Shown: positions 33,610-42,451, counted from the stretch's first letter. The stretch: 64,000 bases of DNA from Chryseobacterium indicum (GCF_021504595.1 NZ_JACSGT010000002.1:802194-866193); one strand, 5' to 3'. Program-made: numbers and translations. Notes: generated from the sequence alone by a model not told the origin.

Positions 33610-33629
33610 AATAGAAAATATTTTGTAGA

Positions 33630-33637
33630 CAAATATA
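33630..33637 (-). promoter_or_regulatory. -7 box of the TPR-like / T9SS type-B operon
   Basis: TATATTTG on the minus strand ends 20 bases before the ATG at 33609. Confidence 0.5.
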
Positions 33638-33699
33638 AAAAATTATTAACTTTAATTTGAAGTTTTTAAGATTTATTTAATAAAAACGCGTATATTACT

Positions 33700-34935
33700 C
33701 TAATATTGCATTTTTCTCAATTTTGGATTTGTTGTTCCTACGATCAGTGCAACCAAAACTGTCATGGTTCCTCCGAACACTACAGAACGTACGACACCCA
33801 GTAATTTCGCAGATAATCCGCTCTCAAACTGTCCCATTTCGTTACTGGACATAATGAAGATAGAATTCACACTCAGAACCCTTCCTCTGATATTGTCCGG
33901 CGTTTTCAGCTGAACAATAGTTCCTCTTATGACTACCGAAATCCCGTCCAGCATTCCGCTCATCACAAGGAAAAGGAATGAAAGCCAGTATAAATTCGAA
34001 AGTCCGAAACCGATAATACAAAGCCCGAAACCTGTAACCACACCAAGCAAAATCTTACCCTGATTTTTTCTTAACGGAATCACCGATAAAATGGTGATGA
34101 TGCACATCGACCCGATATCAGATGCGGCATTCAGTAACCCGAATCCTTCCGCTCCTACCTTCAGAATATCTGTTGCATACACTGGAATCATGGCAACGGC
34201 TCCCCCAAAAAGGACGGCGAACATATCCAGACACAGCGCTCCGAGAATTTCTTTGGTTTTAAAAATGTAAGAAATTCCCTCCCGCATACTATCCATAACG
34301 TTAATATTCTCTTTTTTGTATTCGGAATGTTGTTTTTTTAACTGAAAAAAGAATAAAGAAGCCAGAAAGATCAGAGAAATAATAACAACAAGTGTCCATT
34401 TCACACCGAAATAGCCGATCAGAAAACCTCCGACCGCGTGTCCGCAAACCGAAGAGATGAGAAATGTTGCCTGATTTAGAGTAACAGCATTCGGGAGATT
34501 TTCTTTTTTTACGATTTTAGGAATCATTACAGGAATAATCGGTCCGATAAAGGCTCTTGCAATACCTGTAAAAAAAATAACTCCATAAATGAAGTACGTG
34601 ATCTCATGTCCCGAAAAATGCATTTTAACATTGAAAAAAGCAGGAATCAGCAAAAGGCTTATTAAAAAAATATATACGTAGTTGCAGATCAGAAGCAGCT
34701 GTTTTTTTTCATTCATATCGATAACGTGACCGGCATACAAAGCGCAGCTTACGGCAGGAATTACTTCTGAAAGTCCGATTAAACCGATTGAAAAAGGATC
34801 TTTTGTTAACTGATACACCCACCATCCGAGTAAAGTAGCGAGCATTCTGAAAGCTAAAACGATAAAAAATCTGCCTGTAAGAAGGTTTCTGAATTCGACA
34901 TTTTTCAATGTCTGAAGCGGGGTAAATGAAATCAT
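33700..34935 (-). CDS. Major facilitator superfamily transporter
   Basis: An inner-membrane transporter of 411 residues with about twelve hydrophobic helices. Helix 1 region FFIVLAFRMLATLLGWWVYQL and the loop SVCGHAVGGFLIGYFGVKW fit the MFS-3/EntS-like (enterobactin exporter) class, and AIVIRG-like VVIRGTIVQLKTPDNIRGRVLSVN is the conserved second-half signature of that class. The substrate is unknown; siderophore or drug export is a family-level guess only. It is transcribed alone. A -7 box four bases before the ATG suggests a leaderless message, and the box sits inside the terminator of the upstream lipoprotein gene. Confidence 0.88.
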   Translation of the reverse strand: MISFTPLQTLKNVEFRNLLTGRFFIVLAFRMLATLLGWWVYQLTKDPFSIGLIGLSEVIPAVSCALYAGHVIDMNEKKQLLLICNYVYIFLISLLLIPAFFNVKMHFSGHEITYFIYGVIFFTGIARAFIGPIIPVMIPKIVKKENLPNAVTLNQATFLISSVCGHAVGGFLIGYFGVKWTLVVIISLIFLASLFFFQLKKQHSEYKKENINVMDSMREGISYIFKTKEILGALCLDMFAVLFGGAVAMIPVYATDILKVGAEGFGLLNAASDIGSMCIITILSVIPLRKNQGKILLGVVTGFGLCIIGFGLSNLYWLSFLFLVMSGMLDGISVVIRGTIVQLKTPDNIRGRVLSVNSIFIMSSNEMGQFESGLSAKLLGVVRSVVFGGTMTVLVALIVGTTNPKLRKMQY

Positions 34936-34938
34936 CCG

Positions 34939-34973
34939 ACAAAAATAGCCTCAAATATTAACTTGAGGCTATT
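34939..34973 (-). terminator. Terminator of the small lipoprotein gene
   Basis: Perfect 11-base arms AATAGCCTCAA (34944-34954) and TTGAGGCTATT (34963-34973) have an 8-base loop and a T-rich tail on the minus strand. Confidence 0.8.
34940..34947 (-). promoter_or_regulatory. -7 box of the MFS gene, four bases before the ATG
   Basis: TATTTTTG on the minus strand ends at 34940; the ATG begins at 34935. It overlaps the tail of the upstream terminator. Confidence 0.45.
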
Positions 34974-35030
34974 GTTATGGTCATTTTTTTAAATGAAAAA
35001 TTAAATGAGACTTAAAAGATAAAATCTATT

Positions 35031-35393
35031 TTAGTCTGCTCTTGAAGCACTGAATACCAAAGCGGCAACTCCCGCTGCTCCGATAATGGTGGCTCCGGTT
35101 GTAATTCTTGCTTTTCTGCTGTCTCTCACGGCTGCAACATTAGCTTTAGGAATAGTTACTACTGTACTGTCTTTCTTTCCTTTCGTTCCGATAAGATTAT
35201 CTCCTTCCACGTTACGGAATAACATTTTTTGATTTTTGGAACCATCTCTCATCATTACAGTATATACTTTTCCTGCCTCCAGATTAGAATAATCATTTTT
35301 AGCAGTATCCATACTATATTTTGTGGTTGCACAAGATGAAATTACAAATAACGACGTTAATAAAGATGATTTTAAAAGTACAGATGCTTTCAT
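35031..35393 (-). CDS. Small lipoprotein of unknown function
   Basis: The protein has 120 residues. The lipoprotein signal ends at C21 (LFVISSC), followed by ATTKYS, without an acidic surface-export signal, so it is probably periplasm-facing. The middle is a small beta-rich segment (GKVYTVMMRDGSKNQKMLFRNVEGDNLIGT) and the end is a glycine/alanine helix (GATIIGAAGVAALVFSAS) that could insert in a membrane. It is flanked by its own promoter (35412-35419) and terminator. No family with known function is recognised. Confidence 0.75.
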   Translation of the reverse strand: MKASVLLKSSLLTSLFVISSCATTKYSMDTAKNDYSNLEAGKVYTVMMRDGSKNQKMLFRNVEGDNLIGTKGKKDSTVVTIPKANVAAVRDSRKARITTGATIIGAAGVAALVFSASRAD

Positions 35394-35411
35394 TATTATT
35401 TTTTAGTTTTC

Positions 35412-35419
35412 CAAATTTA
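35412..35419 (-). promoter_or_regulatory. -7 box of the small lipoprotein gene
   Basis: TAAATTTG on the minus strand ends 18 bases before the ATG at 35393. Confidence 0.5.
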
Positions 35420-35462
35420 TAATTTTTTTCGAATATACGTTTCCGGAATCAAAAAAATGTGC

Positions 35463-36977
35463 TTAAAGTTTATAAATTTCTAATAAATCGGCGATTTTTC
35501 TGTCATTCGCAAGTCTCGGCGTTTTGTTTTGTCCGCCCAGTTTTCCCTGAGATTTGGCATATTCGTGGAAGGCATTTTTCTTCAGAGAAGTGATGTGAAG
35601 TTTCTGCAGAATATTTCCTGAAATTAAATCATCATAATACGTATTGCGCTTTCTGAGCTGGTCATCAAGCTCATTCTTGAACAAGTTTAAATTTTCAGGT
35701 TCTTTTTCAAATTCAATAAACCACTCATGATAGGGAAGTCCTTCATCGGGATTTACCTGTGGCGCGAGATGAAACTCTGTAATCTGTGCAGGATGTTTTT
35801 CTAAAGTGGCTTTCATAGCTTCTTCCACTTCAAAGGCAATAACGTGTTCTCCAAAAGCCGAGGTGAAATGTTTCGTTCTTCCGCTCACGAGAATTCTGTA
35901 CGGATTTTTATCGATAAATCTCACGACATCTCCAATGGAATACGCCCAAAGTCCTGAATTGGTTGTTAAAATTAACGCGTAATCTTTATTCAGTTCAACA
36001 TCCTTTAAGGTCAGTCTTTTTGTGGTATGCTGAGCCGAGTCGAAGCGTCCATATTCTTCCAACGGAATAAATTCATAGAAAATTCCATGATTGGTTAAAA
36101 GCAATAAGCCCTCTTTCGTATAGTTGTCCTGAAACGCAAAAAAACCTTCCGAAGCCGGAAAAGTCTGTACAATATCTACTTTTCCTCCTAAAAGTTCTTC
36201 CATTTTGTCGCGGTAAGGTTCGTAATTAACGCCGCCTGTAACAATCAGCTGAAGATTCGGGAAAATCTGCTTTATCTTTTTGCCGTGTTTTTCAATCAGC
36301 TTTTCAAAATACATAATCAGCCAGGGCGGAATTCCGGAGATCAGCGTCATATTTTCCTTTTCGGTTTCCTCAACAATTTTATCCACCTTCGTTTCCCAGT
36401 CTTCAATGATGTTGGTTTCCCAGCTCGGAAGTCTGCTTTTCTGTAAATAATCGGGAATATGATGGGCTACGATTCCCGAAAGTCTTCCGGTTTTTATTCC
36501 GTACACTTCTTCCAGTTCAGGACTTCCCTGTAAAAAGATCATTTTTCCCTGTACAAAATCGGCATTGTTTTTTTTGGCAATATAATGAAACAACGCACTT
36601 TGAGCTCCTTTCACCTGAAAAGGCATTCCTTCTTTAGAAATCGGGATGTATTTTGAGCCGGAAGTCGTTCCTGAAGTTTTTGCAAAATATTCCGGAGTAT
36701 CGGTCCAGAGAATATTCGCCTGTCCCTTTTTTACCCTTTCAATATAGGGTTTAAGATCTTCATAATCCGAAACCGGAACACGTTCCTGAAAATCTTTTAC
36801 CGATTTGATGTTTTCAAAATCATGTTCTCTTCCGAAAAGCGTTTTTTTCGCTGTTTCCGTTAAGAATAAAAGAAGCTTTTCCTGATCGTTTTCCGCATTT
36901 TTTTTGAACTCTTCTGCTTTCCGGACGTGGTTTTTCGCCCAGATCAAAGCTGCGTATTTCTTTAGGAAGTTTACCAT
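35463..36977 (-). CDS. GH3-family acyl-adenylate/amide synthetase-like protein
   Basis: The protein has 504 residues and resembles plant GH3 enzymes, which adenylate a carboxylic acid and couple it to an amino acid (ANL superfamily). The phosphate loop FAKTSGTTSGSKYIPIS lies near residue 110, with later motifs TFPASEGFFAFQ and LILTTNSGLWAYSIGDVVRF and the C-terminal hinge SGRTKHFTSAFGEHVIAFEVEEAM. Bacterial GH3 homologs are widespread in Bacteroidota with unknown substrates. It is cytosolic and a single gene. A TAAATTTG box ends four bases before the ATG, suggesting a leaderless message. Confidence 0.9.
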   Translation of the reverse strand: MVNFLKKYAALIWAKNHVRKAEEFKKNAENDQEKLLLFLTETAKKTLFGREHDFENIKSVKDFQERVPVSDYEDLKPYIERVKKGQANILWTDTPEYFAKTSGTTSGSKYIPISKEGMPFQVKGAQSALFHYIAKKNNADFVQGKMIFLQGSPELEEVYGIKTGRLSGIVAHHIPDYLQKSRLPSWETNIIEDWETKVDKIVEETEKENMTLISGIPPWLIMYFEKLIEKHGKKIKQIFPNLQLIVTGGVNYEPYRDKMEELLGGKVDIVQTFPASEGFFAFQDNYTKEGLLLLTNHGIFYEFIPLEEYGRFDSAQHTTKRLTLKDVELNKDYALILTTNSGLWAYSIGDVVRFIDKNPYRILVSGRTKHFTSAFGEHVIAFEVEEAMKATLEKHPAQITEFHLAPQVNPDEGLPYHEWFIEFEKEPENLNLFKNELDDQLRKRNTYYDDLISGNILQKLHITSLKKNAFHEYAKSQGKLGGQNKTPRLANDRKIADLLEIYKL

Positions 36978-36981
36978 GGTT

Positions 36982-36989
36982 CAAATTTA
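36982..36989 (-). promoter_or_regulatory. -7 box of the GH3-family gene, four bases before the ATG
   Basis: TAAATTTG on the minus strand ends at 36982; the ATG begins at 36977. Confidence 0.55.
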
Positions 36990-37032
36990 TAAATAACTGA
37001 ACAACTGGCGGTCATTTTCAGAAAATAAGACA

Positions 37033-37065
37033 CAAAAAAAACCGATGAATGAGTGTGCATCGGTT
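37033..37065 (-). terminator. Terminator of the KDGTPDKRYKENK-repeat gene
   Basis: Arms AACCGATG (37040-37047) and CATCGGTT (37058-37065) have a 10-base loop, with a T run on the minus strand. Confidence 0.8.
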
Positions 37066-37108
37066 CTTCGAAATTTGATTATGAAAATAACAACTAATAA
37101 TGTTGAGT

Positions 37109-37375
37109 TTACTTGTTTTCCTTGTACCTTTTATCAGGAGTACCGTCCTTTTTCAGTTTTTTGTTTTCCTTGTATCTTTTATCCGGAGTTCCGTCTTTTT
37201 TCATTTTTGCTGCTGTTGGTGCTGTTGCAGGTTTTACAGTAGCTGCCGGAGCAGGTTTGGCAGGTTTTGCTGTTTTTACCGTTTGTGTTTTAGTTGCAGC
37301 AGCCGGAGCCGTCTGTTGAGCGGAAGCAAGTCCAAGTCCTAAAACGATAGACATTGCAGTTAAAAATTTTTTCAT
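37109..37375 (-). CDS. Small secreted basic protein with two identical KKDGTPDKRYKENK repeats
   Basis: The protein has 88 residues. The signal peptide covers about 1-19 (ending LASAQ). An alanine/proline/lysine-rich low-complexity linker (20-57) is followed by two identical 14-residue repeats, KKDGTPDKRYKENK at 59-72 and 75-88, ending the protein. The mature part is strongly basic. It has its own -7 box and terminator, which argues that it is a real gene rather than a chance frame. The repeat hints at binding an acidic partner (polysaccharide, nucleic acid) or a calcium-like DG turn, but function is unknown. The overlapping opposite-strand frames here are shadows. Confidence 0.8.
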   Translation of the reverse strand: MKKFLTAMSIVLGLGLASAQQTAPAAATKTQTVKTAKPAKPAPAATVKPATAPTAAKMKKDGTPDKRYKENKKLKKDGTPDKRYKENK

Positions 37376-37400
37376 AGAGAATTTGTTTGTTTTGTTGAAT

Positions 37401-37408
37401 CAAAGGTA
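37401..37408 (-). promoter_or_regulatory. -7 box of the small repeat-protein gene
   Basis: TACCTTTG on the minus strand ends 25 bases before the ATG at 37375. Confidence 0.5.
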
Positions 37409-37484
37409 GAGAAAATTCCAACTGAAAAATCTATTTTTTTAAACTTAACTAAAGTTTATTACAGCTTAAAAAAAGATTAAATGC

Positions 37485-37492
37485 TACATTTG
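37485..37492 (+). promoter_or_regulatory. -7 box of the small membrane-anchored protein gene
   Basis: TACATTTG ends 2 bases before the ATG at 37495 and 5 before the second ATG at 37498, so the second may be the true start of a leaderless message. Confidence 0.45.
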
Positions 37493-37494
37493 AT

Positions 37495-37836
37495 ATGATG
37501 AAAAGGCAGGCGCAAAATACTTTAGTCGTAATTTTTGCTATCGGATTTGTAATCATTTATAAATCTCTGTACAAAGATGAAACGTATGAAGAAGAAATAG
37601 AGAAAAAAGAGATAAAATCTGTTGTTGCAAAGAAGTTTGTTAACTATGATAACCACGGAATTCATTATGTTGTTTATGAAAAAGACAGCATCATGATTTC
37701 TGAAAGTTGGGACCAATACATTAGTGTTGGAGATTCAATCATCAAGCCTGAACAATCAACAGAACTTATCATCAAAAATAAAGATAAATATATTGAGTTT
37801 GATTTCAATAATCCCAATTTACTTCCTTTAAAATAA
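37495..37836 (+). CDS. Small membrane-anchored hypothetical protein
   Basis: The protein has 113 residues (112 if the second ATG at 37498 is used). One N-terminal hydrophobic segment (about 9-22, TLVVIFAIGFVIIY) probably anchors it, followed by a charged stretch (KDETYEEEIEKKEIKS) and a short beta-rich domain (VVAKKFVNYDNHGIHYVVYEKDSIMI, SWDQYISVGDSIIK). The aromatic strand pattern with GDSI resembles small flavobacterial unknowns, but I recognise no named family. It converges on the lipoprotein gene at 37893, with a shared terminator between them. Confidence 0.7.
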   Translation: MMKRQAQNTLVVIFAIGFVIIYKSLYKDETYEEEIEKKEIKSVVAKKFVNYDNHGIHYVVYEKDSIMISESWDQYISVGDSIIKPEQSTELIIKNKDKYIEFDFNNPNLLPLK

Positions 37837-37868
37837 AAAACCTGCTTTCTCCGAAGAAAAAGCAGGTT
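37836..37868. terminator. Bidirectional terminator between two small convergent genes
   Basis: AACCTGCTTT pairs with AAAGCAGGTT around a short interior region. A and T runs lie on both sides. Confidence 0.75.
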
Positions 37869-37892
37869 CTAACATATGTATGAAAAGTTGGT

Positions 37893-38282
37893 TTATCGGG
37901 TGCAGTTCGCTGTCCAGGTTTTTCCATCTTTTATGTATAAAATTTTCAGATCGTTATTATCAATCCTGATGTACGATGTTGCAGTAGATCCTACCATAAC
38001 CAGCGTGTTATCACCCTGTTTGTTAAATTCTACTCCGTTAAGATCCGGAATTCCGTTGGAGAATGCAAAGTTGTACTTTGTTCCGCTCGCAATTTTTGTT
38101 ACAAATACACTTCCGTCATTGGAACTGATGTTGTTGTCACTGTCGCTATAACCGACACTTCCTTTGTAGGTTCCTGCGAAAAAGTCATTGTTGGCAGGAT
38201 CATCGTCGTCGCTGCATGAAACAGTCGTGACTACAAAGAATAGTAACAGGAATGCTCCTAAAATTCTGATTGCTTTTTTCAT
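37893..38282 (-). CDS. Small surface lipoprotein
   Basis: The protein has 129 residues. The lipoprotein signal ends at C23 (VVTTVSC), immediately followed by SDDDD, which fits the S-(D/E)3-type surface-export signal of Bacteroidota lipoproteins. A single beta-rich domain follows (GTYKGSVGYSDSDNNISSNDGSVFVTKI, GTKYNFAFSNGIPDLNGVEF, SYIRIDNNDLKILYIKDGKTW), like a small lipocalin-type sandwich. It is probably exposed on the cell surface. No known function is recognised. Confidence 0.8.
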   Translation of the reverse strand: MKKAIRILGAFLLLFFVVTTVSCSDDDDPANNDFFAGTYKGSVGYSDSDNNISSNDGSVFVTKIASGTKYNFAFSNGIPDLNGVEFNKQGDNTLVMVGSTATSYIRIDNNDLKILYIKDGKTWTANCTR

Positions 38283-38443
38283 AATAATATTTCTTTAGTG
38301 GTTGTAGAAGGGTTTATCCAAACAAAGTGCCATGTGGTAGGAGTAAATTTTTTTTAACTTTTAATTTAAAATTTTAGTAAAAAATTAAGAATTTTGAAGC
38401 GTTTAAAAACTTTCCAACTTCTTAAAAGAAAAATATTTATCCT

Positions 38444-38451
38444 TATCTTTG
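38444..38451 (+). promoter_or_regulatory. -7 box of mfd
   Basis: TATCTTTG ends 62 bases before the ATG at 38514. It rules out the in-frame extension to 38394 and leaves a leader of about 57 bases that contains a hairpin. Confidence 0.5.
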
Positions 38452-38462
38452 TACAGTCAAAA

Positions 38463-38492
38463 CGGTTTCGGAAAACTCCCGAAATCGCTTTT
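38463..38492 (+). promoter_or_regulatory. Terminator-like hairpin in the mfd leader
   Basis: CGGTTTCGG (38463-38471) and CCGAAATCG (38479-38487) form nine pairs with one G-U and a 7-base loop, followed by CTTTTTG. It lies between the -7 box and the mfd ATG, so it would be in the 5' leader as a possible attenuator. It may instead be a fortuitous fold. Confidence 0.5.
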
Positions 38493-38513
38493 TGCGTTCA
38501 TACCAAATTATCT

Positions 38514-41500
38514 ATGCAATTAAAAACCATCAGCGAAAAATTTCTTCCAGAGCTTCTTCAGAAAGAATTCGGAAAAGAGATTTTCATTCAACTGGAAAAT
38601 AATCAACATATTTCTGTAAAAGGAAGCGCAGGTTCTTCGGTTTCAATTTTTGCAGCCGAGTTGTTTCTTGCCCAAAAGAAAACCATTCTTTATATTCTGG
38701 ATGATAAGGAAGACGCTTTATACGCGAACACAGAAATGGAAGATCTGCTGGGAAAAGATAAAGTACTCTATTTTCCGGCGACTCATCTGGAACCGTATCA
38801 GGTTGAAAAAACGCAGAACGCCAATCTTGTTCTGAGAACAGAAGTTATCAATAAGATCACATCCGGAAAATCTCCGCGCGTTATCGTTGCGTATGCGGGA
38901 GCTTTGTCTGAAAAGGTTTTAAAAAAGGAAGATTTTAAAGCGATTTCGCATCATATAAAAGTTGGCGATCAGCTGGATTTTGATTTTGTGGATGAACTGC
39001 TGAATCATTATCATTTCCAGCAGGCAGATTTTGTTTCAGAGCCGGGAGAATTTTCCGTAAGAGGAGGAATTGTGGATGTTTTTTCGTTCTCCAATGAAAA
39101 ACCATACAGGATCACATTTTTCGGGAATGAAGTGGAAAGTATTAAAACTTTTGATATCGAAACTCAGCTTTCGATTGACAAAGTGAAGGATTTTCAGCTG
39201 GTTTCCAATATGAATTTTACGGTAACGGGAAGCCGGGTTTCTTTATTACAATTGCTGCCCAAAGAGAGTTTTGTAATTTCTAAAAACGGAATTGTGGGAA
39301 TGCAGCGTTTAAAAGCATTTTACGAAAAATCTCTGGAAAAATATGAAACATTAAGCAAGGACATTGCACACAGATCGCCGCAGGAATTGTTTATTTCCGA
39401 TCAGGAATTTCTGTTTGACTATAAAAAATTTAAAACGGTTGATTTCGGAAGTGTTTCTATTGAAGGACTGATTGAATTATCGGAAATGAAGATAGACCAG
39501 ACTTCACAGCCTGCTTTCAATAAAAATTTCGAACTGTTAATTGAAGATCTTGAAGGCAAACAAAATGAAGGCTTCGATACATGGATTTCTTTTTCCACAG
39601 AAAAGCAGAAAGAAAGACTGGAACTGATTTTTGAAGAGCTGGAACACAAGCTTCCTTTTAAAAGTTTTAAATCTGAACTTCATGAAGGGTTTGTGGACAA
39701 TGATCATAAAATTCTGGTCTACACCGACCATCAGATTTTTGACCGTTACCAAAGATACAAGGCGAAGAATACATTTGCTAAATCGGAGCAGTTGACACTG
39801 AAGGATTTAATGTCTTTGAAAATCGGAGATTATATTGCCCACATCGATCACGGAATCGGGAAATTCATGGGGTTGGTAAAGGTGAATAACGATGGGAAAA
39901 TTCAGGAATGTTTTAAACTGACGTATAAAAACGGAGACTTATTATATGTAAGCATTCATTCTCTTCATAAAATTTCAAAATACAACGGTCCGGAAGGAAG
40001 AGAAATTGTACTGAGTAAACTCGGATCTCCAACATGGAAATCTTTAAAACAGAAAACAAAAGCAAGGGTAAAACAACTGGCTTTTGATTTAATAAAATTA
40101 TACGCTCAACGAAAATCTGCGAAAGGTTTTGCCTACACTCCGGATTCTTATTTACAAAATGAGCTGGAAGCAAGTTTCCTTTACGAAGATACTCCGGATC
40201 AGGAAAAAGCCACTATTGATGTGAAGAAAGACATGGAAGCCGATACAGTGATGGATCGTCTGGTTTGTGGAGACGTAGGTTTCGGTAAAACGGAAGTTGC
40301 AATTCGTGCCGCATTCAAAGCGGCGACAGACGGAAAGCAGGTTGCTGTTTTGGTTCCCACCACGATTCTGGCTTTTCAGCATTACAGAAGTTTTAAGGAA
40401 CGATTGAAAGATTTTCCGGTTAATGTGGCGTATGTGAACCGTTTCAGAACAGCAAAACAGAAATCTGAAACCCTTGCAGCTTTAAAAGAAGGAAAAGTAG
40501 ACATTATTATAGGAACGCATCAATTGGCGAGCAGTTCTATAAAGTTTAAAGATTTGGGATTGCTGATTATTGATGAAGAACACAAATTCGGAGTTTCTGT
40601 AAAAGATAAGCTGAAAACTTTAAAAGCAGATGTTGATACTCTGACATTAACGGCAACGCCAATTCCGAGAACGTTACAGTTTTCTTTGATGGCAGCGAGA
40701 GATTTATCCGTAATTAAAACGCCGCCGCCCAACAGACAGCCCGTGGAAACGCAATTAATTGGCTTTAATGAAGAAATTCTGAGAGATGCGGTTTCCTATG
40801 AGCTTCAGCGCGACGGACAGGTTTATTTCATCAACAACAGGATTGAAAACCTGAAAGATATTGCAGGATTGATCCAAAGACTGGTTCCGGATGCAAGAGT
40901 AATTACGGGACATGGACAGATGGAAGGAAAACAACTGGAGAAAAACGTTCTGGATTTCATGGAAGGAAAATATGATGTTCTGGTTTCTACAACCATTGTG
41001 GAAAGTGGAGTAGATGTTCCGAATGCGAATACCATATTTATTAATGATGCGCAGCGTTTCGGGATGGCAGATCTTCACCAGATGAGAGGCCGTGTCGGGC
41101 GAAGCAACAGAAAAGCGTTCTGTTATCTTATTACGCCGCCTTATGATATGATGACTTCCGATGCAAGAAAACGTCTGGAAGCCATTGAACAGTTTTCGGA
41201 TCTGGGAAGCGGATTCCAGATTGCGATGAAGGATCTTGAAATTCGTGGAGCCGGAGATTTACTGGGAGCGGAACAGAGCGGATTTATCAATGAAATGGGG
41301 TTTGAAACTTACCAAAAGCTTATGCAGGAAGCTTTAGAAGAGCTGAAAGACGATCAGGAATTTGAAAATCTTTTCGAAAACGAAGAAGAAAGGAACAAAT
41401 TATTTAAAACCACAAAAGACGTTAATATTGATACGGATCTCGAACTGATGCTTCCGGACTGGTATATTTCAAATACGGAAGAAAGATTACTGCTTTATCA

Positions 41501-41885
41501 GAAACTTGCGGAAATAGATAATGAGGCAAATCTGGCGAAATTTGAATCTGAACTCATTGACCGTTTTGGAGAACTTCCGAAAGAGGCCATCAATCTGTTA
41601 AAAAGTGTAAGCCTGAAGTGGCTCGCTTCAGACATTGGTTTCGAAAAGATTGTCATGAAAAACGGTGTGTTCTTAGGATATTTTCCGGGAAATCCTCAGG
41701 ATAAATTCTACCAGACGGATAAATTCAGGACTATCATTAATTATTTAACAAAAAATCCGAAGGAAGCACAGTTGAAAGAGAAAACAGGAAAGGAAGGAAA
41801 TCAGCTGATGATGAGGAAAGACAGAGTAGGGAATGTGGATGAGGTGAATGATCTTTTGAAAACAATTCTGAAGAGTGAAGCTTAA
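38514..41885 (+). CDS. mfd: Transcription-repair coupling factor Mfd
   Basis: It displaces RNA polymerase stalled at DNA damage and recruits UvrA. The protein has 1123 residues from the ATG at 38514; a 40-codon upstream extension overlaps the promoter and is rejected. The UvrB-like N-terminal region has DVFSFSNEKPYRITFFGNE (about 185-205). The RNA-polymerase-interacting domain follows (IGDYIAHIDHGIGKFMGL, near 440). The DNA translocase has Walker A GDVGFGKTEVAIRAAF (about 585), DEEH in IIDEEHKFGV (about 685), TATPIPRT, and motif VI region HQMRGRVGRS. The C-terminal TRCF domain ends the protein. It is monocistronic. Confidence 0.97.
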   Translation: MQLKTISEKFLPELLQKEFGKEIFIQLENNQHISVKGSAGSSVSIFAAELFLAQKKTILYILDDKEDALYANTEMEDLLGKDKVLYFPATHLEPYQVEKTQNANLVLRTEVINKITSGKSPRVIVAYAGALSEKVLKKEDFKAISHHIKVGDQLDFDFVDELLNHYHFQQADFVSEPGEFSVRGGIVDVFSFSNEKPYRITFFGNEVESIKTFDIETQLSIDKVKDFQLVSNMNFTVTGSRVSLLQLLPKESFVISKNGIVGMQRLKAFYEKSLEKYETLSKDIAHRSPQELFISDQEFLFDYKKFKTVDFGSVSIEGLIELSEMKIDQTSQPAFNKNFELLIEDLEGKQNEGFDTWISFSTEKQKERLELIFEELEHKLPFKSFKSELHEGFVDNDHKILVYTDHQIFDRYQRYKAKNTFAKSEQLTLKDLMSLKIGDYIAHIDHGIGKFMGLVKVNNDGKIQECFKLTYKNGDLLYVSIHSLHKISKYNGPEGREIVLSKLGSPTWKSLKQKTKARVKQLAFDLIKLYAQRKSAKGFAYTPDSYLQNELEASFLYEDTPDQEKATIDVKKDMEADTVMDRLVCGDVGFGKTEVAIRAAFKAATDGKQVAVLVPTTILAFQHYRSFKERLKDFPVNVAYVNRFRTAKQKSETLAALKEGKVDIIIGTHQLASSSIKFKDLGLLIIDEEHKFGVSVKDKLKTLKADVDTLTLTATPIPRTLQFSLMAARDLSVIKTPPPNRQPVETQLIGFNEEILRDAVSYELQRDGQVYFINNRIENLKDIAGLIQRLVPDARVITGHGQMEGKQLEKNVLDFMEGKYDVLVSTTIVESGVDVPNANTIFINDAQRFGMADLHQMRGRVGRSNRKAFCYLITPPYDMMTSDARKRLEAIEQFSDLGSGFQIAMKDLEIRGAGDLLGAEQSGFINEMGFETYQKLMQEALEELKDDQEFENLFENEEERNKLFKTTKDVNIDTDLELMLPDWYISNTEERLLLYQKLAEIDNEANLAKFESELIDRFGELPKEAINLLKSVSLKWLASDIGFEKIVMKNGVFLGYFPGNPQDKFYQTDKFRTIINYLTKNPKEAQLKEKTGKEGNQLMMRKDRVGNVDEVNDLLKTILKSEA

Positions 41886-42451
41886 TTGAACAGAATACTA
41901 TTTTATCTACTGCTGTGTTGTTATTTGCGATGCGGCATTTATTTTAATATTCCGGAAAGATATCTGTAATACAGATTTTTACATCTCTAATATTAATAAT
42001 TCTTAATATTGAGAAAAATTGGAATAAAAATCTTCTCAGAAACATGATTTTTATCGTGTTTTTATTCTGAACTATTATCGAAAAATTTGGATCAGAAAAT
42101 CGAATTTATTTTAGGTTTTAAAACGTTTAAATGCTATAATTTTTCACTATTTATGGATAAATTTACAGGCTTGTGTAAATTTGTCTATTATTTATAAATG
42201 TTTGTATATCAATAAAATAAATTTTTGTTTGTGAGTCATTTATTTTAATAAAATTTCAAATCTAATTCCTCATTTAGAGACATTAAAGTAAGGGTTTTTG
42301 AATTTTTGCCTTCATCCTAACGGTTGTTAGTAGTAATAATTCTAATTTCGGTCTGTTTTCAGCTATGCTGTAATTAGTTAATTTCTATCGTTTTACGTAT
42401 TTCTACTCTACTTTTTGTGTGTTTTTTTATTTATCTTTGCAGTCCCTTATT
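41886..42451. other. 566-base AT-rich gene-free interval
   Basis: No coding frame, terminator-strength hairpin or RNA gene is evident. A weak AT hairpin (AAATTTACA/TGTAAATTT, 42159-42182) overlaps a TAAATTTG box at 42176-42183. A further -7 box at 42432-42439 directly serves the next gene. The rest is plain AT-rich sequence. The length of the gap in a compact region could mean upstream regulation of the 42452 operon. Confidence 0.55.
42432..42439 (+). promoter_or_regulatory. -7 box of the tandem secreted-protein operon
   Basis: TATCTTTG ends 12 bases before the ATG at 42452. A TTG lies at 42415-42417, somewhat too close for the usual spacing. Confidence 0.5.

Noticed and set aside
37109..37199. 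Possible CRISPR-like array from the short repeat
   Set aside because: Only two copies, without unique spacers; the repeat encodes protein residues in frame.
37045..37342. Three overlapping plus-strand frames rich in cysteine and phenylalanine
   Set aside because: They are the antisense of the KKDGTPDKRYKENK-repeat gene, which has a signal peptide, promoter and terminator.
38394..38513. N-terminal extension of mfd beginning with TTG
   Set aside because: It contains the -7 box and leader hairpin; Mfd proteins begin near the ATG at 38514.
42176..42183. Extra TAAATTTG box far upstream of the GIGT operon
   Set aside because: Placed 268 bases from the ATG with no well-spaced TTG; chance matches are expected in such AT-rich DNA, so not listed as a promoter.
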